64,000 nucleotides of DNA from Acetobacterium woodii (lineage in GTDB: Bacteria > Bacillota > Clostridia > Eubacteriales > Eubacteriaceae): contig JACQZP010000013.1 of assembly GCA_016213825.1 (NCBI GenBank), positions 62,001 through 126,000 of the forward strand, in the 5' to 3' direction. The translations under genes were made by a program, and so were the position numbers. Under the pieces are notes generated by a model. That model was not told the DNA's origin and did not search any database. It saw only the letters and a program-made list of their open reading frames with translations. Below are positions 1-10,046 of this stretch, in pieces. Every line of letters begins with the position of its first letter. Within the stretch, counting starts at the first letter, position 1.

Positions 1-1317
1 GTTAATGCCCTTTACAACATTGTCGACCAGATTTTTATTGGTAGAGGGGTTGGTTTTCTGGGAAATGGTGCCACCAACGTGGTTTTACCAATTACCATTC
101 TGGTGATCGCCCTGGCCCTGTTAATCGGTGATGGCGGGGCTGCATACATGGCCCTGCAACTGGGTAAGGGCGATAAAAAGGCGGCAGCAAAGGGAGTCGG
201 TAATGTGGTGACCCTCGCTGTTATATTGGGCATCGGGTTTGCCGTCATCTGCATGGTATTTCTGGAACCTCTTTGCCTACTGTTAGGGGCAACCGAAAAC
301 ATTCTGCCATACGCCCTGGATTACGGACGGATCATTATTATCGGTTTTCCTTTTTCAGTGATCAGCATCGCTCTAAGTGGGGTGATTCGAGCTGATGGAA
401 ACCCAAAATATTCGATGATGGGAATGATTTTAGGATGTATTACCAATGTAATTTTAAACCCCATTTTTATCTTCATCTTTCATTGGGGCGTTCAGGGCTC
501 AGCGCTGGCGACAATTATTGGTCAGGCGTTAAATTGTGGCATGTATTTGCTTTACATCAGAAAATTTAAAAGCATTGACATGAAGCGAAACTACCTAAAA
601 TTAAAAGCTGGTGTGATTACAAAGGTATGCAGTCTGGGGGTCTCAAGTTTTATTACCCAGATAGCCATTGTCGTGGTGATTGCCGTCAGTAACAATGTGC
701 TGGTTAAGTATGGCGCCATGTCTGTTTACGGAGCCGATATCCCTCTGACAACCATGGGCATTACAATGAAGGTCAGCCAATTGAGTATGGCCATCGTTTT
801 AGGGATCGCAACTGGTGCTCAGCCGATTCTTGGATATAATTACGGGGCTGGAAATATGGAACGGACGAAGAAAACATTCAAGATCACCATTATCGCAGCG
901 ACGATTTGTATGGTGGTAGCAACCATTGTTTTCCAATTCTTTCCCAAAGCACTGGTGGATATTTTTGGAACAGAGTCCGAACTGTACACAACCTTTGCGA
1001 TTATGTGTTTCCGGGTTTTTCTGTTGTTTTCTGTTTTCAGCGCTTTTCAAATGTGTACCGGGATCTTTTTTCAGGCAATTGGTAAACCGGTTGAGGCAAC
1101 CATTTTATCGATGTCCCGACAGATTATCATCTTTATCCCTGCGACATTAATTTTGCCGATGTTTATGGGCGTTGAAGGGGTGCTTTGGGCAGGACCAGTA
1201 TCAGATTTACTGGCCTTTATTCTGGCTACTATACTGCTGACCACCCAATGGAATAAAATATTCCATAAAGAGCCAAGTAAAGAAGGCGTCAGCGAAAATG
1301 TTTTACAAAATGCATAA
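1..1317 (+). CDS. MATE-family efflux transporter (5' partial)
   Basis: The reading frame is open from base 1, so the true start lies outside the window; 438 residues are visible. The first visible residues contain the YNIVDQIFIG signature found near the start of MATE (multi antimicrobial extrusion) proteins, so only a short N-terminal piece is missing. About a dozen hydrophobic helices follow in the usual two-lobe arrangement. The family exports drugs or organic cations by exchange with Na+ or H+; the substrate here cannot be told. A strong terminator follows directly, so the gene ends its transcript. An internal ATG at 79 should not be taken as the start because the family signature lies upstream of it. 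Confidence 0.93.
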   Translation, partial: VNALYNIVDQIFIGRGVGFLGNGATNVVLPITILVIALALLIGDGGAAYMALQLGKGDKKAAAKGVGNVVTLAVILGIGFAVICMVFLEPLCLLLGATENILPYALDYGRIIIIGFPFSVISIALSGVIRADGNPKYSMMGMILGCITNVILNPIFIFIFHWGVQGSALATIIGQALNCGMYLLYIRKFKSIDMKRNYLKLKAGVITKVCSLGVSSFITQIAIVVVIAVSNNVLVKYGAMSVYGADIPLTTMGITMKVSQLSMAIVLGIATGAQPILGYNYGAGNMERTKKTFKITIIAATICMVVATIVFQFFPKALVDIFGTESELYTTFAIMCFRVFLLFSVFSAFQMCTGIFFQAIGKPVEATILSMSRQIIIFIPATLILPMFMGVEGVLWAGPVSDLLAFILATILLTTQWNKIFHKEPSKEGVSENVLQNA

Positions 1318-1360
1318 AAAACGATGAGTTGAAAAAATAAAATTATCTCTGACCTAAGGT

Positions 1361-1419
1361 CGATTATTGATAAATGCATGCTTCTGGTATACATTTATCA
1401 ATAATCGGCCATTTTTTTT
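1361..1419 (+). terminator. Intrinsic terminator after the MATE gene
   Basis: A perfect 16-bp stem (arms 1361-1376 and 1392-1407) with a 15-nt loop is followed by eight T at 1412-1419. It separates the MATE gene from the GntR operon. Confidence 0.9.
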
Positions 1420-1429
1420 GCAAAATAAC

Positions 1430-1487
1430 TTGACAAGACCATGAAAATTTGGCATAGTGTATATATAGTATATATACACTATGCCAA
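1430..1487 (+). promoter_or_regulatory. Promoter with 39-bp palindromic operator for the GntR/ABC operon
   Basis: TTGACA at 1430-1435 and CATAGT at 1453-1458 (17-bp spacer) form a sigma-A promoter. The -10 lies inside a palindrome spanning 1449-1487 (39 bp, every pair matching around a central G; each half is TTGGCATAGTGTATATATA). Overlap with the -10 and start site fits repression by the GntR protein encoded 19 bp downstream. The palindrome is seen directly; autoregulation is inferred from known YtrA-type regulators. Confidence 0.8.
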
Positions 1488-1505
1488 ACGAACAGAGGTG
1501 ATCCA

Positions 1506-1880
1506 TTGAATATCGTCATTAGTAATTCAAGTGACAAACCCATTTATGAACAGATATCAAATCAAATCAAAAAAATGATTATCAGCGGCGAGCTAAGCAC
1601 CGGAGAGGCATTGCCCAGCATGCGCTTTTTAGCTAAGGAACTGCGTATCAGCGTGATTACCACCAAGCGGGCCTATTCAGATCTGGAGCGGGATGGCTTT
1701 ATTGAAACCGTCACTGGCAAGGGCAGTTTTGTGGCCAGCCAGAATCTGTCATTTATCAGAGAAGAGCAATTACGGCTGACCGAAGATCTTTTGCAAAAGG
1801 CTGTGGATATTGCCAAAAGCAGTGATATTTCCTGGGATGAATTAATAGAGTTGCTGGAACTATTGTATAAGGGAGAATAA
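1506..1880 (+). CDS. GntR-family transcriptional regulator, YtrA-like
   Basis: 124 aa, with an N-terminal winged helix-turn-helix (about residues 8-75: PIYEQI...GEALPSMRFLA...) and only a short C-terminal helical tail. This is the layout of the small YtrA subgroup, which control ABC-2 exporters. The start is a TTG at 1506 with an AGAGGTGA ribosome-binding site at 1494-1501. It is the first gene of a three-gene operon, one base ahead of the ABC ATPase, and has a palindromic operator upstream, so it most likely represses its own operon. The effector is unknown; YtrA relatives often respond to cell-wall-active compounds. Confidence 0.88.
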   Translation: MNIVISNSSDKPIYEQISNQIKKMIISGELSTGEALPSMRFLAKELRISVITTKRAYSDLERDGFIETVTGKGSFVASQNLSFIREEQLRLTEDLLQKAVDIAKSSDISWDELIELLELLYKGE

Positions 1881-1881
1881 A

Positions 1882-2739
1882 ATGATTAACACCATCGAAA
1901 TTAAAAACTTAAGCAAGAACTATCATGATTTTAACTTAAAGGACGTCAGTTTTAATGTGCCCAAAGGGTGTATCGTAGGATTTATCGGTGAAAATGGTGC
2001 AGGGAAAACGACAACCATCAAAGCCATGCTTAATCTGATTAAGCATGATAGCGGAACCATCCAGATGCTGGGAATGGATACGGGTAAAGAAGAGAAAGCG
2101 ATCAAAGAATCGGTTGGTGTTGTTCTGGATGGCTGCAATTTTCATGACAACTTAAAAACCGGTGACATATCTCGGATGATGGCCAGCATTTATAAAAAAT
2201 GGAATGAGCCAGTTTACCAGCAATTTCTCAAAAAATTCAAATTGCCTGAGAATCAGATCATTAAAGAATATTCCCGGGGCATGAAAATGAAATTGCAAAT
2301 TGCCGTGGCCTTGTCCCATGAACCTAAGATACTGATCCTCGATGAAGCCACCAGTGGACTGGATCCCATCGTTCGGGAAGAAATTCTGGATGTCTTTATG
2401 GAATTTATCCAGGATGAAGAACATGCCATTCTGATATCGTCCCACATTACCAGTGATCTGGACAAAATCGCTGACTATATTGTGTTTATTCATCAGGGTG
2501 AAATTTTGCTGGATGAAGAAAAAGAGACGCTTCTTTCAACGAGGGGAATACTAAAGTGCGGCGAAGAGGATTTCAGAAAGCTTGAGCAAGATGAGTGCAT
2601 TCGTTACCGAAGAAATCATTTTGGTTTTGAAGTGTTGGTCAACGACAAGGAAGTGATTAAGAAGAAATTTCCAGATGCCGTGGTTGATGGTGTAACCATC
2701 GAAGAAATCATGTTGTTTTACATCAAGGGAGAGAAATAA
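1882..2739 (+). CDS. ABC transporter ATP-binding protein (YtrB-like)
   Basis: 285 aa. Walker A GENGAGKTT near residue 38, signature YSRGMKMKL near residue 132, and Walker B ILILDEATSGLD are all intact. About 70 residues after the nucleotide-binding domain form the extra C-terminal region common in ABC-2 exporter ATPases. Its stop codon overlaps the start of the permease gene by one base, so the two are translationally coupled. Together with the GntR gene upstream it forms an YtrAB-type exporter; the substrate is unknown. Confidence 0.9.
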   Translation: MINTIEIKNLSKNYHDFNLKDVSFNVPKGCIVGFIGENGAGKTTTIKAMLNLIKHDSGTIQMLGMDTGKEEKAIKESVGVVLDGCNFHDNLKTGDISRMMASIYKKWNEPVYQQFLKKFKLPENQIIKEYSRGMKMKLQIAVALSHEPKILILDEATSGLDPIVREEILDVFMEFIQDEEHAILISSHITSDLDKIADYIVFIHQGEILLDEEKETLLSTRGILKCGEEDFRKLEQDECIRYRRNHFGFEVLVNDKEVIKKKFPDAVVDGVTIEEIMLFYIKGEK

Positions 2740-3359
2740 TGAAAGGTCTTATTTTAAAAGATTTGCTAAATCTTAAAAGTACATTTAAAACCCTGGGAAT
2801 CATGATCATCTTTTTTGCATGTGTCTTTATTCCCCAGGGAAATAGTTTTGTTTTTGGAATAATTATTATGATGTTTGCCATGATGGTGGTGACGACCATC
2901 AGTTATGATGATCTGGCCAAGTGGGATACCTATGCATTGACAATGCCCGTGACCCGAAAAGAAATTGTGACCAGCAAATATCTGATCATGGCAATTCTAA
3001 ATGTGTTGGGAGCGATATTAGCTTTAGTTGTGGGAATACTTGGAACCTTAATCATGAGACAAAGCTTTGATCTGGAAATATTAGCCATCACTGGGGTGAT
3101 CTTTCTGATCGCTTTTATTTTTGGGAGTGTCATCATTCCCCTGATTTACAAGTTCGGCACCGAAAAAGCCCGTTTGATGCTGATTCTCTGTGCCCTGATT
3201 CCCACCGCTTTAATTTTGCTGGTTGAACAAATGAATGTCCCTTTGCCAAACACCGCGAACCCTTGGGTATACCTGATTTTGTTAGTTGGTCTGACAATTG
3301 TTGGATTAATCGTTTCATTTATAATTTCACTAAGAATTTACGAAAAAAAAGAATTTTAA
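2739..3359 (+). CDS. ABC-2 type permease subunit
   Basis: 206 aa with six predicted hydrophobic helices and a short conserved loop (DDLAKWDTYALTMPVTRKEI) after helix 2 that is typical of small ABC-2 permeases (ABC2_membrane_5 group). The loop contacts the ATPase. The gene overlaps the ATPase gene by one base and ends just before a terminator. Its role is export, together with the ATPase at 1882-2739; the cargo cannot be read from sequence. Confidence 0.85.
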   Translation: MKGLILKDLLNLKSTFKTLGIMIIFFACVFIPQGNSFVFGIIIMMFAMMVVTTISYDDLAKWDTYALTMPVTRKEIVTSKYLIMAILNVLGAILALVVGILGTLIMRQSFDLEILAITGVIFLIAFIFGSVIIPLIYKFGTEKARLMLILCALIPTALILLVEQMNVPLPNTANPWVYLILLVGLTIVGLIVSFIISLRIYEKKEF

Positions 3360-3368
3360 ATAAAAAAA

Positions 3369-3398
3369 GGGATCTGAGCAGCTACTCAGATCCCTTTT
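3369..3398. terminator. Bidirectional terminator between convergent genes
   Basis: A 10-bp perfect stem (3369-3378 with 3385-3394, GGGATCTGAG/CTCAGATCCC) and a 6-nt loop, with A7 on the left and T4 on the right. It can end both the ABC operon (+) and the reductase gene (-). Confidence 0.82.
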
Positions 3399-3414
3399 GC
3401 GATCAATCATTAAT

Positions 3415-4335
3415 TTAGCTTTCCAACCGTTCCAGTAAAGCCTCTTCAAAAGCATTAATCCCAATGCGATCAAGAACGGCACAGATTCGCTCGCCATCTC
3501 GGCCCAATTCCAGATAGGTTTCAAGTATTTTTTCAATTAGGTTAGGGACTTCAGCAACAGCATACAAATCGGTTAAGCGATCCCCGAAACGGTAGCCCCG
3601 ACCCATCCGACCACCCAGATAGACAGCAATTCCGCGCACCTCTTCAGCGATGGCACCGGTAGGACAAACCTGAGCACATTTGCCGCAATTGAGACATTTC
3701 CGTTCATCCCAAACTAAATTTTCATTTAGCATGGTAAGTGATTGGGTGCGACAAACCTTGGTGCATTTTCCGCAGTTAACGCAGGCATCCCAGTCAAATT
3801 GAATATACGCCTGTCCCACCAAGCCGATATCATTCGTATTGGCCTTGGCACAGTTGTTGGGGCAACCGACAAAGGTAATTTTCGTTTTGGCATGGAGGTC
3901 CCGACCAAAAAACTGATCATGACAGTCGCCGCACAGCTTTTGAGTATCATAAAGACCATGTTGGCAAACGGTGCCTTTACAGGCTACCAGAGGGCGGACT
4001 TTTTTGCCGGTACCACCATGAACCAATCCGCCGGCGGTGAGGGCAGCTTTGACCGATTCAATGTCTTCCAGAGCGATCCAGGGAATTTCAATGGCTAATC
4101 GAGTGGTTTCGCCCAGATAACCCCGGCCATACTTCTCGGCGATGACCGCCAGGGTCTGGATTTCTGTTGAAGTGAAATTTCCGGCCCGGCTTAAAACCCG
4201 AATAGAAAAATAACCCTCCTGCTGCTGGGCTAAGATCCCTTGAGCTTTCAATGCTGCAATTTCATTTTGTGTGATCACGCGGTTACCTGCTTTCATATAA
4301 AGGTATGAGGTGATTCCAAAAAAATAAGTGGTCAT
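3415..4335 (-). CDS. Siroheme-type nitrite/sulfite reductase-like protein with two [4Fe-4S] ferredoxin motifs
   Basis: 306 aa. An N-terminal ferredoxin-like half domain is followed by the siroheme/[4Fe-4S] ligand set C119, C124, C158, C162 (CKGTVC and CPNNC). An inserted ferredoxin domain carries two CxxCxxCxxxC clusters (C185-C195 and C214-C224). This is the architecture of the small anaerobic reductases related to AsrC and Fsr-type proteins. It stands alone, without AsrA or AsrB partners, so its electron donor and true substrate are open. The start is uncertain: ATG at 4335 has GAGGT 14 nt upstream, and a second ATG at 4296 (MKAGNRVITQ) matches the usual family N-terminus better but lacks an RBS. 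Confidence 0.85.
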   Translation of the reverse strand: MTTYFFGITSYLYMKAGNRVITQNEIAALKAQGILAQQQEGYFSIRVLSRAGNFTSTEIQTLAVIAEKYGRGYLGETTRLAIEIPWIALEDIESVKAALTAGGLVHGGTGKKVRPLVACKGTVCQHGLYDTQKLCGDCHDQFFGRDLHAKTKITFVGCPNNCAKANTNDIGLVGQAYIQFDWDACVNCGKCTKVCRTQSLTMLNENLVWDERKCLNCGKCAQVCPTGAIAEEVRGIAVYLGGRMGRGYRFGDRLTDLYAVAEVPNLIEKILETYLELGRDGERICAVLDRIGINAFEEALLERLES

Positions 4336-4506
4336 GGATGCGCAGTTCTACCTCATCATCATTGACCAGTTACGTTTTACGAAACACCTAAAGGTTTGTT
4401 TCCTCTATTGTATGCCATATTTCTAAAAACAATATTAAATTTTATCATCCCATCAGACTGTGATTGTGTTAAAATAAACTAAATTCAGAAGAAAAAGGAG
4501 CATCGT

Positions 4507-5229
4507 ATGCTGAAACTTGAACAGGTCTCAAAAACCTATGGAAATAAAAACGAAAAAGCTGTGGATGACGTCAGCTTTGAGGTAAATGCTGGTGAAATAT
4601 TTGGGTTTGTCGGACCTAATGGTGCCGGAAAAACCACCACCATTAAAATGATTGTTAGCCTTTTAGCGCCTAATAGCGGAAAAATTATAATCAACGGTAT
4701 CGACAATCAGGAAAATATCTTGGAAGCAAAAAAACAGTTTAGCTATGTGCCGGACAGCCCGGAACTGTTTGAAAAAATAAAAGGCCTCGAATATCTGAAA
4801 TTTATGGCCGACGTTTATCAGGTCCCAACCGCTGCAAGACAGGAACGGATCGAGAAATATCTGGATATCTTTGAAATTAAAGATGCTGTCAACGATCCGA
4901 TCGGATCCTTTTCTCATGGGATGAAGCAGAAACTGGCATTAGTTGGGGCACTGATTCACGATCCGCAGGTATTTATCCTGGATGAACCGATGGTTGGATT
5001 GGACCCCAAGGCATCCTTTGAGCTGAAAAAGATCATGCGGGATCATTGCGATCGAGGTCGGTCAGTATTCTTTTCGACCCATGTTCTGGATGTGGCTGAA
5101 AAAATCTGCGATCGGATTGCCATCATTAAAAAGGGTAAGATCATTGAAGTGGGAACAATGGCCGAAATTCGAGAAAAAGCCGGGAGCCAGGAATCATTGG
5201 AGAATATTTTCCTGGAGTTGACCGAATAA
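4507..5229 (+). CDS. ABC transporter ATP-binding protein
   Basis: 240 aa, a single nucleotide-binding domain: Walker A GPNGAGKTT, signature FSHGMKQKL, Walker B VFILDEPMVGLDPK, and a switch histidine in FFSTHVLD. The start ATG has AAGGAG 7 bp upstream. The stop overlaps the following large permease by one base. The pair forms an ABC-2-type exporter separate from the one at 1882-3359. Substrate unknown. Confidence 0.9.
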   Translation: MLKLEQVSKTYGNKNEKAVDDVSFEVNAGEIFGFVGPNGAGKTTTIKMIVSLLAPNSGKIIINGIDNQENILEAKKQFSYVPDSPELFEKIKGLEYLKFMADVYQVPTAARQERIEKYLDIFEIKDAVNDPIGSFSHGMKQKLALVGALIHDPQVFILDEPMVGLDPKASFELKKIMRDHCDRGRSVFFSTHVLDVAEKICDRIAIIKKGKIIEVGTMAEIREKAGSQESLENIFLELTE

Positions 5230-6914
5230 TGAAAGAGATCATTAATTTAACCAAATTATTTATCAACGAATCATTGGGATTTTCGTTGTTTTTCTACAAT
5301 CGCAAGTTTAACAAAAAAGAATATTACAAACAGTTATTTACCCTGATTATTGTACCAGTGGCGCTGATCCCGGCATTTTTTATGTATGTTTCCCTGATGT
5401 CAGCTACCTATTTTGGACTGACGATGATTAATCAGACCTCGGTGTTCTTGAGCATTGGGTATATTATGGCGACGGTGCTGATCATCGTTTTTGGCGTTAT
5501 GTATATTCTTTCGGAGTTTTATTTCTCAGATAATATGGAGGAACTCATTCCGCTGCCGATCAGTCCCAGAAAACTGATCATTTCAAAATTTCTTAGCATT
5601 CTGGTGTTTGAATATATTTTTGCCGCCTTCATTTTTCTGCCGATTTTGATTATTTATGGCGTTGGTCAGGGAATGGGACTATTTTATGTGTTGCTGTCCT
5701 TTTTTGTCTTTGTCACAATCCCGGTGTTGCCGCTTTCATTAATGACGGCACTGATTATGTTGATCATGCAATCAACTTCCCTTAAAGGCCGAAAAGACAT
5801 GCTTCAGATTATTTTTGTGTTTATCGGCATTGCGGTTATTTTTGGGGTGCAGATCTGGTTTACCAGTCAACTGGGAAATGGTGACGAGGCAGATTTTCAA
5901 CGCATCATGAATACGTTGCTGACCAATAATGAGGGTTTACTAAACATGATTGGCTTTGCTATGCCGACCAGCTTTTTAATGGCTTGGGCCCTGAATAAAA
6001 TCACCCTGATGTCTTTTGTCTGGGTGATTGCGTTGCTGGGAATTACATTTTTGGCCTGTGCATTGATGGTCGCAATCGGTGAACGGGTTTATATTAAAAG
6101 TATTGTCAGCGGAAAAATCATGAAAAAGGGTAAGCGGTTAAGCAGTGACGAGCGAAGCAAAGCCTTGATTAAAAAAAGTCATGGAGCCATGGCTGTATTT
6201 ACCATGGATTTGCGCCTCTTATTGCGGACGCCGGTTTACTTTTTTAATAATGTCAGCGTCGTCATTATTGCCCCACTGTGTGTCTGGATCAGTTTTTCAT
6301 TCATTCAAATTCCCCCAGAAGATTTACAAGGGATGCAGGATTTTTTTAGAGAGATGCCCGTCTTGGTCAACTTTTTACTGATTGCCTTCTTTATTTTTTT
6401 CGGCGGAACATCCGCGACGACCGCTACCACCTTTTCCCGGGAAGGAAAGGCCTCCTGGTTGACCCGGATGATTCCGGTAACCGCAAAGGACCAGATTATG
6501 GGACGAACTGGTGTCGCTATATTGATTCAAAGCCTGGGGATCCTGTTTACCATCATCGCGGTTCAGTCTATTTTTCCCTTAGCTCTGTCCACCTTGTTGT
6601 TAACTATTATACTGGGAATTCTGGGATCACTGCCGATTTTGCTATTTGGGTTATTCATGGATATGAATCGCCCGCTGCTCAATTGGGATAATCCCCAAAA
6701 GGCCATCAAGAACAATATGAATGTGGTGATCACGCTTTTTGTCGGCATGGCCTATACGGGACTGCTAATTGGAGTCAGTGGCTTGCTGGGATATTTTGTC
6801 AATTCTATTTTGGGTTATGGCGTGTTCGTTTTGATCAGTGCAATCCTCAGTTTTGTTTTTTACAAGGTGATTAATGAGCGGTTGGAAAGTGAATTTCTGA
6901 ACTTTGAATCCTGA
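5229..6914 (+). CDS. Large ABC-2 type exporter permease
   Basis: 561 aa with roughly 12 hydrophobic segments in two halves separated by a basic cytoplasmic loop near residue 295 (KIMKKGKRLSSDE). This resembles duplicated or full-length ABC-2 permeases of the EcsB/YthQ kind. It is translationally coupled to the ATPase upstream. No further gene or clear terminator follows before the next coding region; the 86-bp gap holds only the RBS of the next gene. Confidence 0.82.
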   Translation: MKEIINLTKLFINESLGFSLFFYNRKFNKKEYYKQLFTLIIVPVALIPAFFMYVSLMSATYFGLTMINQTSVFLSIGYIMATVLIIVFGVMYILSEFYFSDNMEELIPLPISPRKLIISKFLSILVFEYIFAAFIFLPILIIYGVGQGMGLFYVLLSFFVFVTIPVLPLSLMTALIMLIMQSTSLKGRKDMLQIIFVFIGIAVIFGVQIWFTSQLGNGDEADFQRIMNTLLTNNEGLLNMIGFAMPTSFLMAWALNKITLMSFVWVIALLGITFLACALMVAIGERVYIKSIVSGKIMKKGKRLSSDERSKALIKKSHGAMAVFTMDLRLLLRTPVYFFNNVSVVIIAPLCVWISFSFIQIPPEDLQGMQDFFREMPVLVNFLLIAFFIFFGGTSATTATTFSREGKASWLTRMIPVTAKDQIMGRTGVAILIQSLGILFTIIAVQSIFPLALSTLLLTIILGILGSLPILLFGLFMDMNRPLLNWDNPQKAIKNNMNVVITLFVGMAYTGLLIGVSGLLGYFVNSILGYGVFVLISAILSFVFYKVINERLESEFLNFES

Positions 6915-7000
6915 ATTAAAGCCTAAGTTAAAGGTTGCGAATCATAATAGAGATTAACAATTGTGATAATCTGTTAATAAAATAAAAAGGAGTTGAAGAA

Positions 7001-9061
7001 ATGGCTTTCGACGACGTTCAAAAGAAATCGAATCGACTCGTTCATGAAATGAGTCCCTATTTATTACAACACGCCTATAACCCGGTCAATTGGTATCCCT
7101 GGTCGGATGAGGCATTTAATTTAGCTAAAAGACAGGATAAACCCATTTTTCTTTCCATTGGTTACAGCACCTGCCACTGGTGTCATGTGATGGAGAAGGA
7201 ATCCTTTGAGGATGAAGAAGTGGCTGAAATCCTGAATAAATATTTTATCAGCATCAAGGTGGATCGGGAAGAGCGGCCGGATATTGATCAGATTTATATG
7301 ACCTTTTCCCAGGTCAGCACGGGTCAGGGGGGCTGGCCCCTCAATGTTTTTTTAACGGCGGACCGAAAACCTTTTTATGTCACTACCTATTTACCTAAAC
7401 AGTCACGATATGGTCATCCTGGAATTATGGATGTACTGATCGGAATTGAAAGCCAGTGGCGAAAAGATAAAGAAAACATTGTTGAATCAGCCAATCGGAT
7501 GACCGGGCTGTTAAATGATCTGGAGATTCGCAAAGATGAAAAAGAACTGAAACGCACTATTTTCTTTGAAGCCTATGATTTCTTTGATGAGAGCTTCGAT
7601 GACCGATACGGCGGTTTTGGAAAAGCCCCGAAATTCCCAACCCCGCATCATCTTTTCTATTTGTTACGATGCTACCAGGCCTTTAAACAACCGGACGCCT
7701 TGGTAATGGTAGAAAAAACCCTGCAGCAAATGTATAAGGGCGGGATCTTTGATCATATCGGCTTTGGCTTTTCCCGATATGCCACCGATGAACAATGGCT
7801 GGTTCCCCATTTTGAAAAAATGCTTTATGACAATGCCTTGCTGATTATGGTTTATGCCGAAACCTACCAGGCGACCGGTAATGAACTGTATAAAAAAATT
7901 GCCGAAAAGACAATTACCTATGTTAACCGGGATCTGCGATCCGCGGAAGGTGCTTTTTATTGTGCTGAAGATGCCGACTCGGAAGGGGAAGAAGGCAAGT
8001 TTTATGTCTGGTCGATGGATAAGGTTGAAAAAATACTGGGTAAAAAACGAGCTGAGGTGTTTTTTAAATTCTATCCCATGACGGCGAAGGGAAATTTTGA
8101 AGGCAAGAACATTCCCAATATGATCGATAGTGATATTGACCTGATCGAAGCCAATCTGGAGCTTGAAAAAGCCCTGGATGAAATGACGGCCGATCTGTTT
8201 GCCCAGCGGGAAAAGCGGGTCCATCCCCATAAGGATGATAAGATCCTGACTTCCTGGAATGGTTTAATGATTGCCGCCCTGGCCATGGCGGGTCGTGTTT
8301 TTAATCGAATCGCATACATCAGACAGGCTGAAGAGGCGATGGCCTTCATTGAAACCAATATGACCAGACGCAGCGGCCGTCTCTATGCCCGGTATCGCAA
8401 GGGTGAGGCAAAAATATTGGGCTATCTGGATGATTATGCCAGTGTCATCTGGGGCTATCTGGAGCTTTATCAGGCCACTTTTAAAACCGATTATCTGGAA
8501 AAAGCGATTCTAAGAGCGGTGGATATGATCAACCTCTTCGGCGATTCATTTGGGACTGCTGGCTTTTTTCTATACGGAAATGATGCCGAACAACTGATAG
8601 CCCGACCCAAGGAAGTCTATGATAATGCCAAACCATCGGGAAACGCGCTGGCGGCTTATTGTCTGCTTAAACTGGGGAAAATAACCGGGGAACAAAAGTA
8701 CATTGATATTGTCAATGGCATGTTTGCCTATTTTGCCGGAAACCTGAATCAGGCCCCGATGGCTGGTACGATGATGCTATGTGCAAAATTATTTCATGAA
8801 CGACCCACCACCGAAGTGGTATTTGCCGGTCACGAAAATGATCCTACAATCCGGGAAATGAATCGGCATCTGAACCAGCAGTTTTTACCTTTTTCAGTGG
8901 TCCTTTTTAATAAAAGTGAAAAGGACTTAAAAAAGATCAACGAATTTGCCGTTAATCAGCAAATGGTTCATGGCGAGCCCACTGCCTATATCTGTAAAAA
9001 TTATCGCTGTGAGCAGCCAGTCAATGATCTTGAAGCTTTTCTTAAAATTATTGAAGATTGA
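7001..9061 (+). CDS. Thioredoxin domain-containing protein, DUF255/YyaL (SSP411-like) family
   Basis: 686 aa, full length for the family. The N-terminal thioredoxin-fold domain (about residues 1-170) has the redox motif C58-H-W-C61. The rest is an (alpha/alpha)6 glycoside-hydrolase-like barrel (conserved [25 protein letters not shown] and [15 protein letters not shown] blocks). The biochemical role is not established; the family is often described as N-acylglucosamine epimerase-like. It lies 58 bp ahead of msrB, which suggests a link to thiol or methionine redox repair. RBS AAAGGAG. Confidence 0.92.
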   Translation: MAFDDVQKKSNRLVHEMSPYLLQHAYNPVNWYPWSDEAFNLAKRQDKPIFLSIGYSTCHWCHVMEKESFEDEEVAEILNKYFISIKVDREERPDIDQIYMTFSQVSTGQGGWPLNVFLTADRKPFYVTTYLPKQSRYGHPGIMDVLIGIESQWRKDKENIVESANRMTGLLNDLEIRKDEKELKRTIFFEAYDFFDESFDDRYGGFGKAPKFPTPHHLFYLLRCYQAFKQPDALVMVEKTLQQMYKGGIFDHIGFGFSRYATDEQWLVPHFEKMLYDNALLIMVYAETYQATGNELYKKIAEKTITYVNRDLRSAEGAFYCAEDADSEGEEGKFYVWSMDKVEKILGKKRAEVFFKFYPMTAKGNFEGKNIPNMIDSDIDLIEANLELEKALDEMTADLFAQREKRVHPHKDDKILTSWNGLMIAALAMAGRVFNRIAYIRQAEEAMAFIETNMTRRSGRLYARYRKGEAKILGYLDDYASVIWGYLELYQATFKTDYLEKAILRAVDMINLFGDSFGTAGFFLYGNDAEQLIARPKEVYDNAKPSGNALAAYCLLKLGKITGEQKYIDIVNGMFAYFAGNLNQAPMAGTMMLCAKLFHERPTTEVVFAGHENDPTIREMNRHLNQQFLPFSVVLFNKSEKDLKKINEFAVNQQMVHGEPTAYICKNYRCEQPVNDLEAFLKIIED

Positions 9062-9119
9062 TTAGCATCTTAAAAGATGGGGTACGAACAGAATAATCAC
9101 AGGAAAGGCAGGAACCATT

Positions 9120-9563
9120 ATGAAATACGAAAAAAAAGATCAGGATACCTTAGTAAAAACCCTGACGCCCGATCAATATGCGGTAACTCAGAAAAATGCC
9201 ACCGAACCACCGTTTCAGAATGAATATTATAACGAATACCGCAAAGGAATCTATGTAGATATCACCACCGGAGAACCGCTTTTTTCTTCTAGTGACAAAT
9301 TCGAGTCCGGCTGTGGCTGGCCCAGCTTCTCAAAGCCGATTGACCCGAAAGTTGTGAAAGAATTAAGTGATACCACACTGCGAATGAAGCGCATTGAGGT
9401 GCGAAGTGTAACCGGTGATGCTCATCTGGGTCATGTTTTTGACGATGGTCCGAGGGACGCAGGGGGGCTGCGCTATTGCATCAATAGTGCATCGCTTCGT
9501 TTTATCCCGGCCGATGAAATGGAATCCCAGGGTTATGGTGACTATTTGAAATTGGTTGGTTGA
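9120..9563 (+). CDS. msrB: Peptide-methionine (R)-S-oxide reductase MsrB
   Basis: 147 aa, the stand-alone MsrB length. The catalytic cysteine is C120 in [11 protein letters not shown]. The GCGWPSF motif with C65 supplies the likely resolving cysteine, and the [10 protein letters not shown] block is present. The two CxxC zinc pairs found in other MsrB proteins are absent, as in the non-zinc subgroup. It reduces methionine-R-sulfoxide in proteins using thioredoxin. It is probably cotranscribed with the DUF255 protein before it. Confidence 0.95.
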   Translation: MKYEKKDQDTLVKTLTPDQYAVTQKNATEPPFQNEYYNEYRKGIYVDITTGEPLFSSSDKFESGCGWPSFSKPIDPKVVKELSDTTLRMKRIEVRSVTGDAHLGHVFDDGPRDAGGLRYCINSASLRFIPADEMESQGYGDYLKLVG

Positions 9564-9671
9564 ATTTGTCAATCAGGGGTATATACAGAGTATGAATACG
9601 ATGGGTGAATGTGAAGCACATGATAACTTTACAAAAATCTAATAAATTCTATTTTGTGAGGAGTGATTTAA

Positions 9672-10007
9672 ATGCCAAAGGTATTACCAAACAACAAACG
9701 ATGGCCAAGAGGCGGCCGATTGAACCAGAAAAGACACATTGATATGACCGCAGAGGAAAAAGCCAATATTGCTACCTGTACCGGGATTAAGGATGATCAT
9801 CCTTGTAAAAATCCGGTCTTTCGATGTTCTGAATGCGGAAATTATGGTTGTGATCAGGAAGTTTTGGATAAATGCACCGAACAGGGCTTTAAAAATGATA
9901 AATGTCTCCATTGTGGATCAACCGGAACGCGGATCCCGGTTATGAAAGATGAGATGGCAGAATTCATTGCCCAGTGGGAAAAAGAAGTTCCGGGGATAGA
10001 ATCCTGA
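9672..10007 (+). CDS. Small cysteine-rich protein, probably metal binding
   Basis: 111 aa with eight cysteines at positions 36, 45, 52, 55, 60, 68, 78 and 81, including CSEC and CLHC pairs that look like a zinc ribbon or rubredoxin-like knuckle. The N-terminus is basic and the C-terminus acidic. I do not recognise a named family. A clear GAGGAG RBS lies at 9659-9664. Position between msrB and a ferritin-like protein suggests a role in oxidative-stress defence, which is inference only. Confidence 0.7.
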   Translation: MPKVLPNNKRWPRGGRLNQKRHIDMTAEEKANIATCTGIKDDHPCKNPVFRCSECGNYGCDQEVLDKCTEQGFKNDKCLHCGSTGTRIPVMKDEMAEFIAQWEKEVPGIES

Positions 10008-10046
10008 TTTATTAAAGAATTATAATTGATCATGAGGTGAAAGTGA

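Noticed and set aside
7664-8230. 188-codon antisense frame in the DUF255 gene
   Set aside because: Antisense shadow of a conserved coding region; no start signal.
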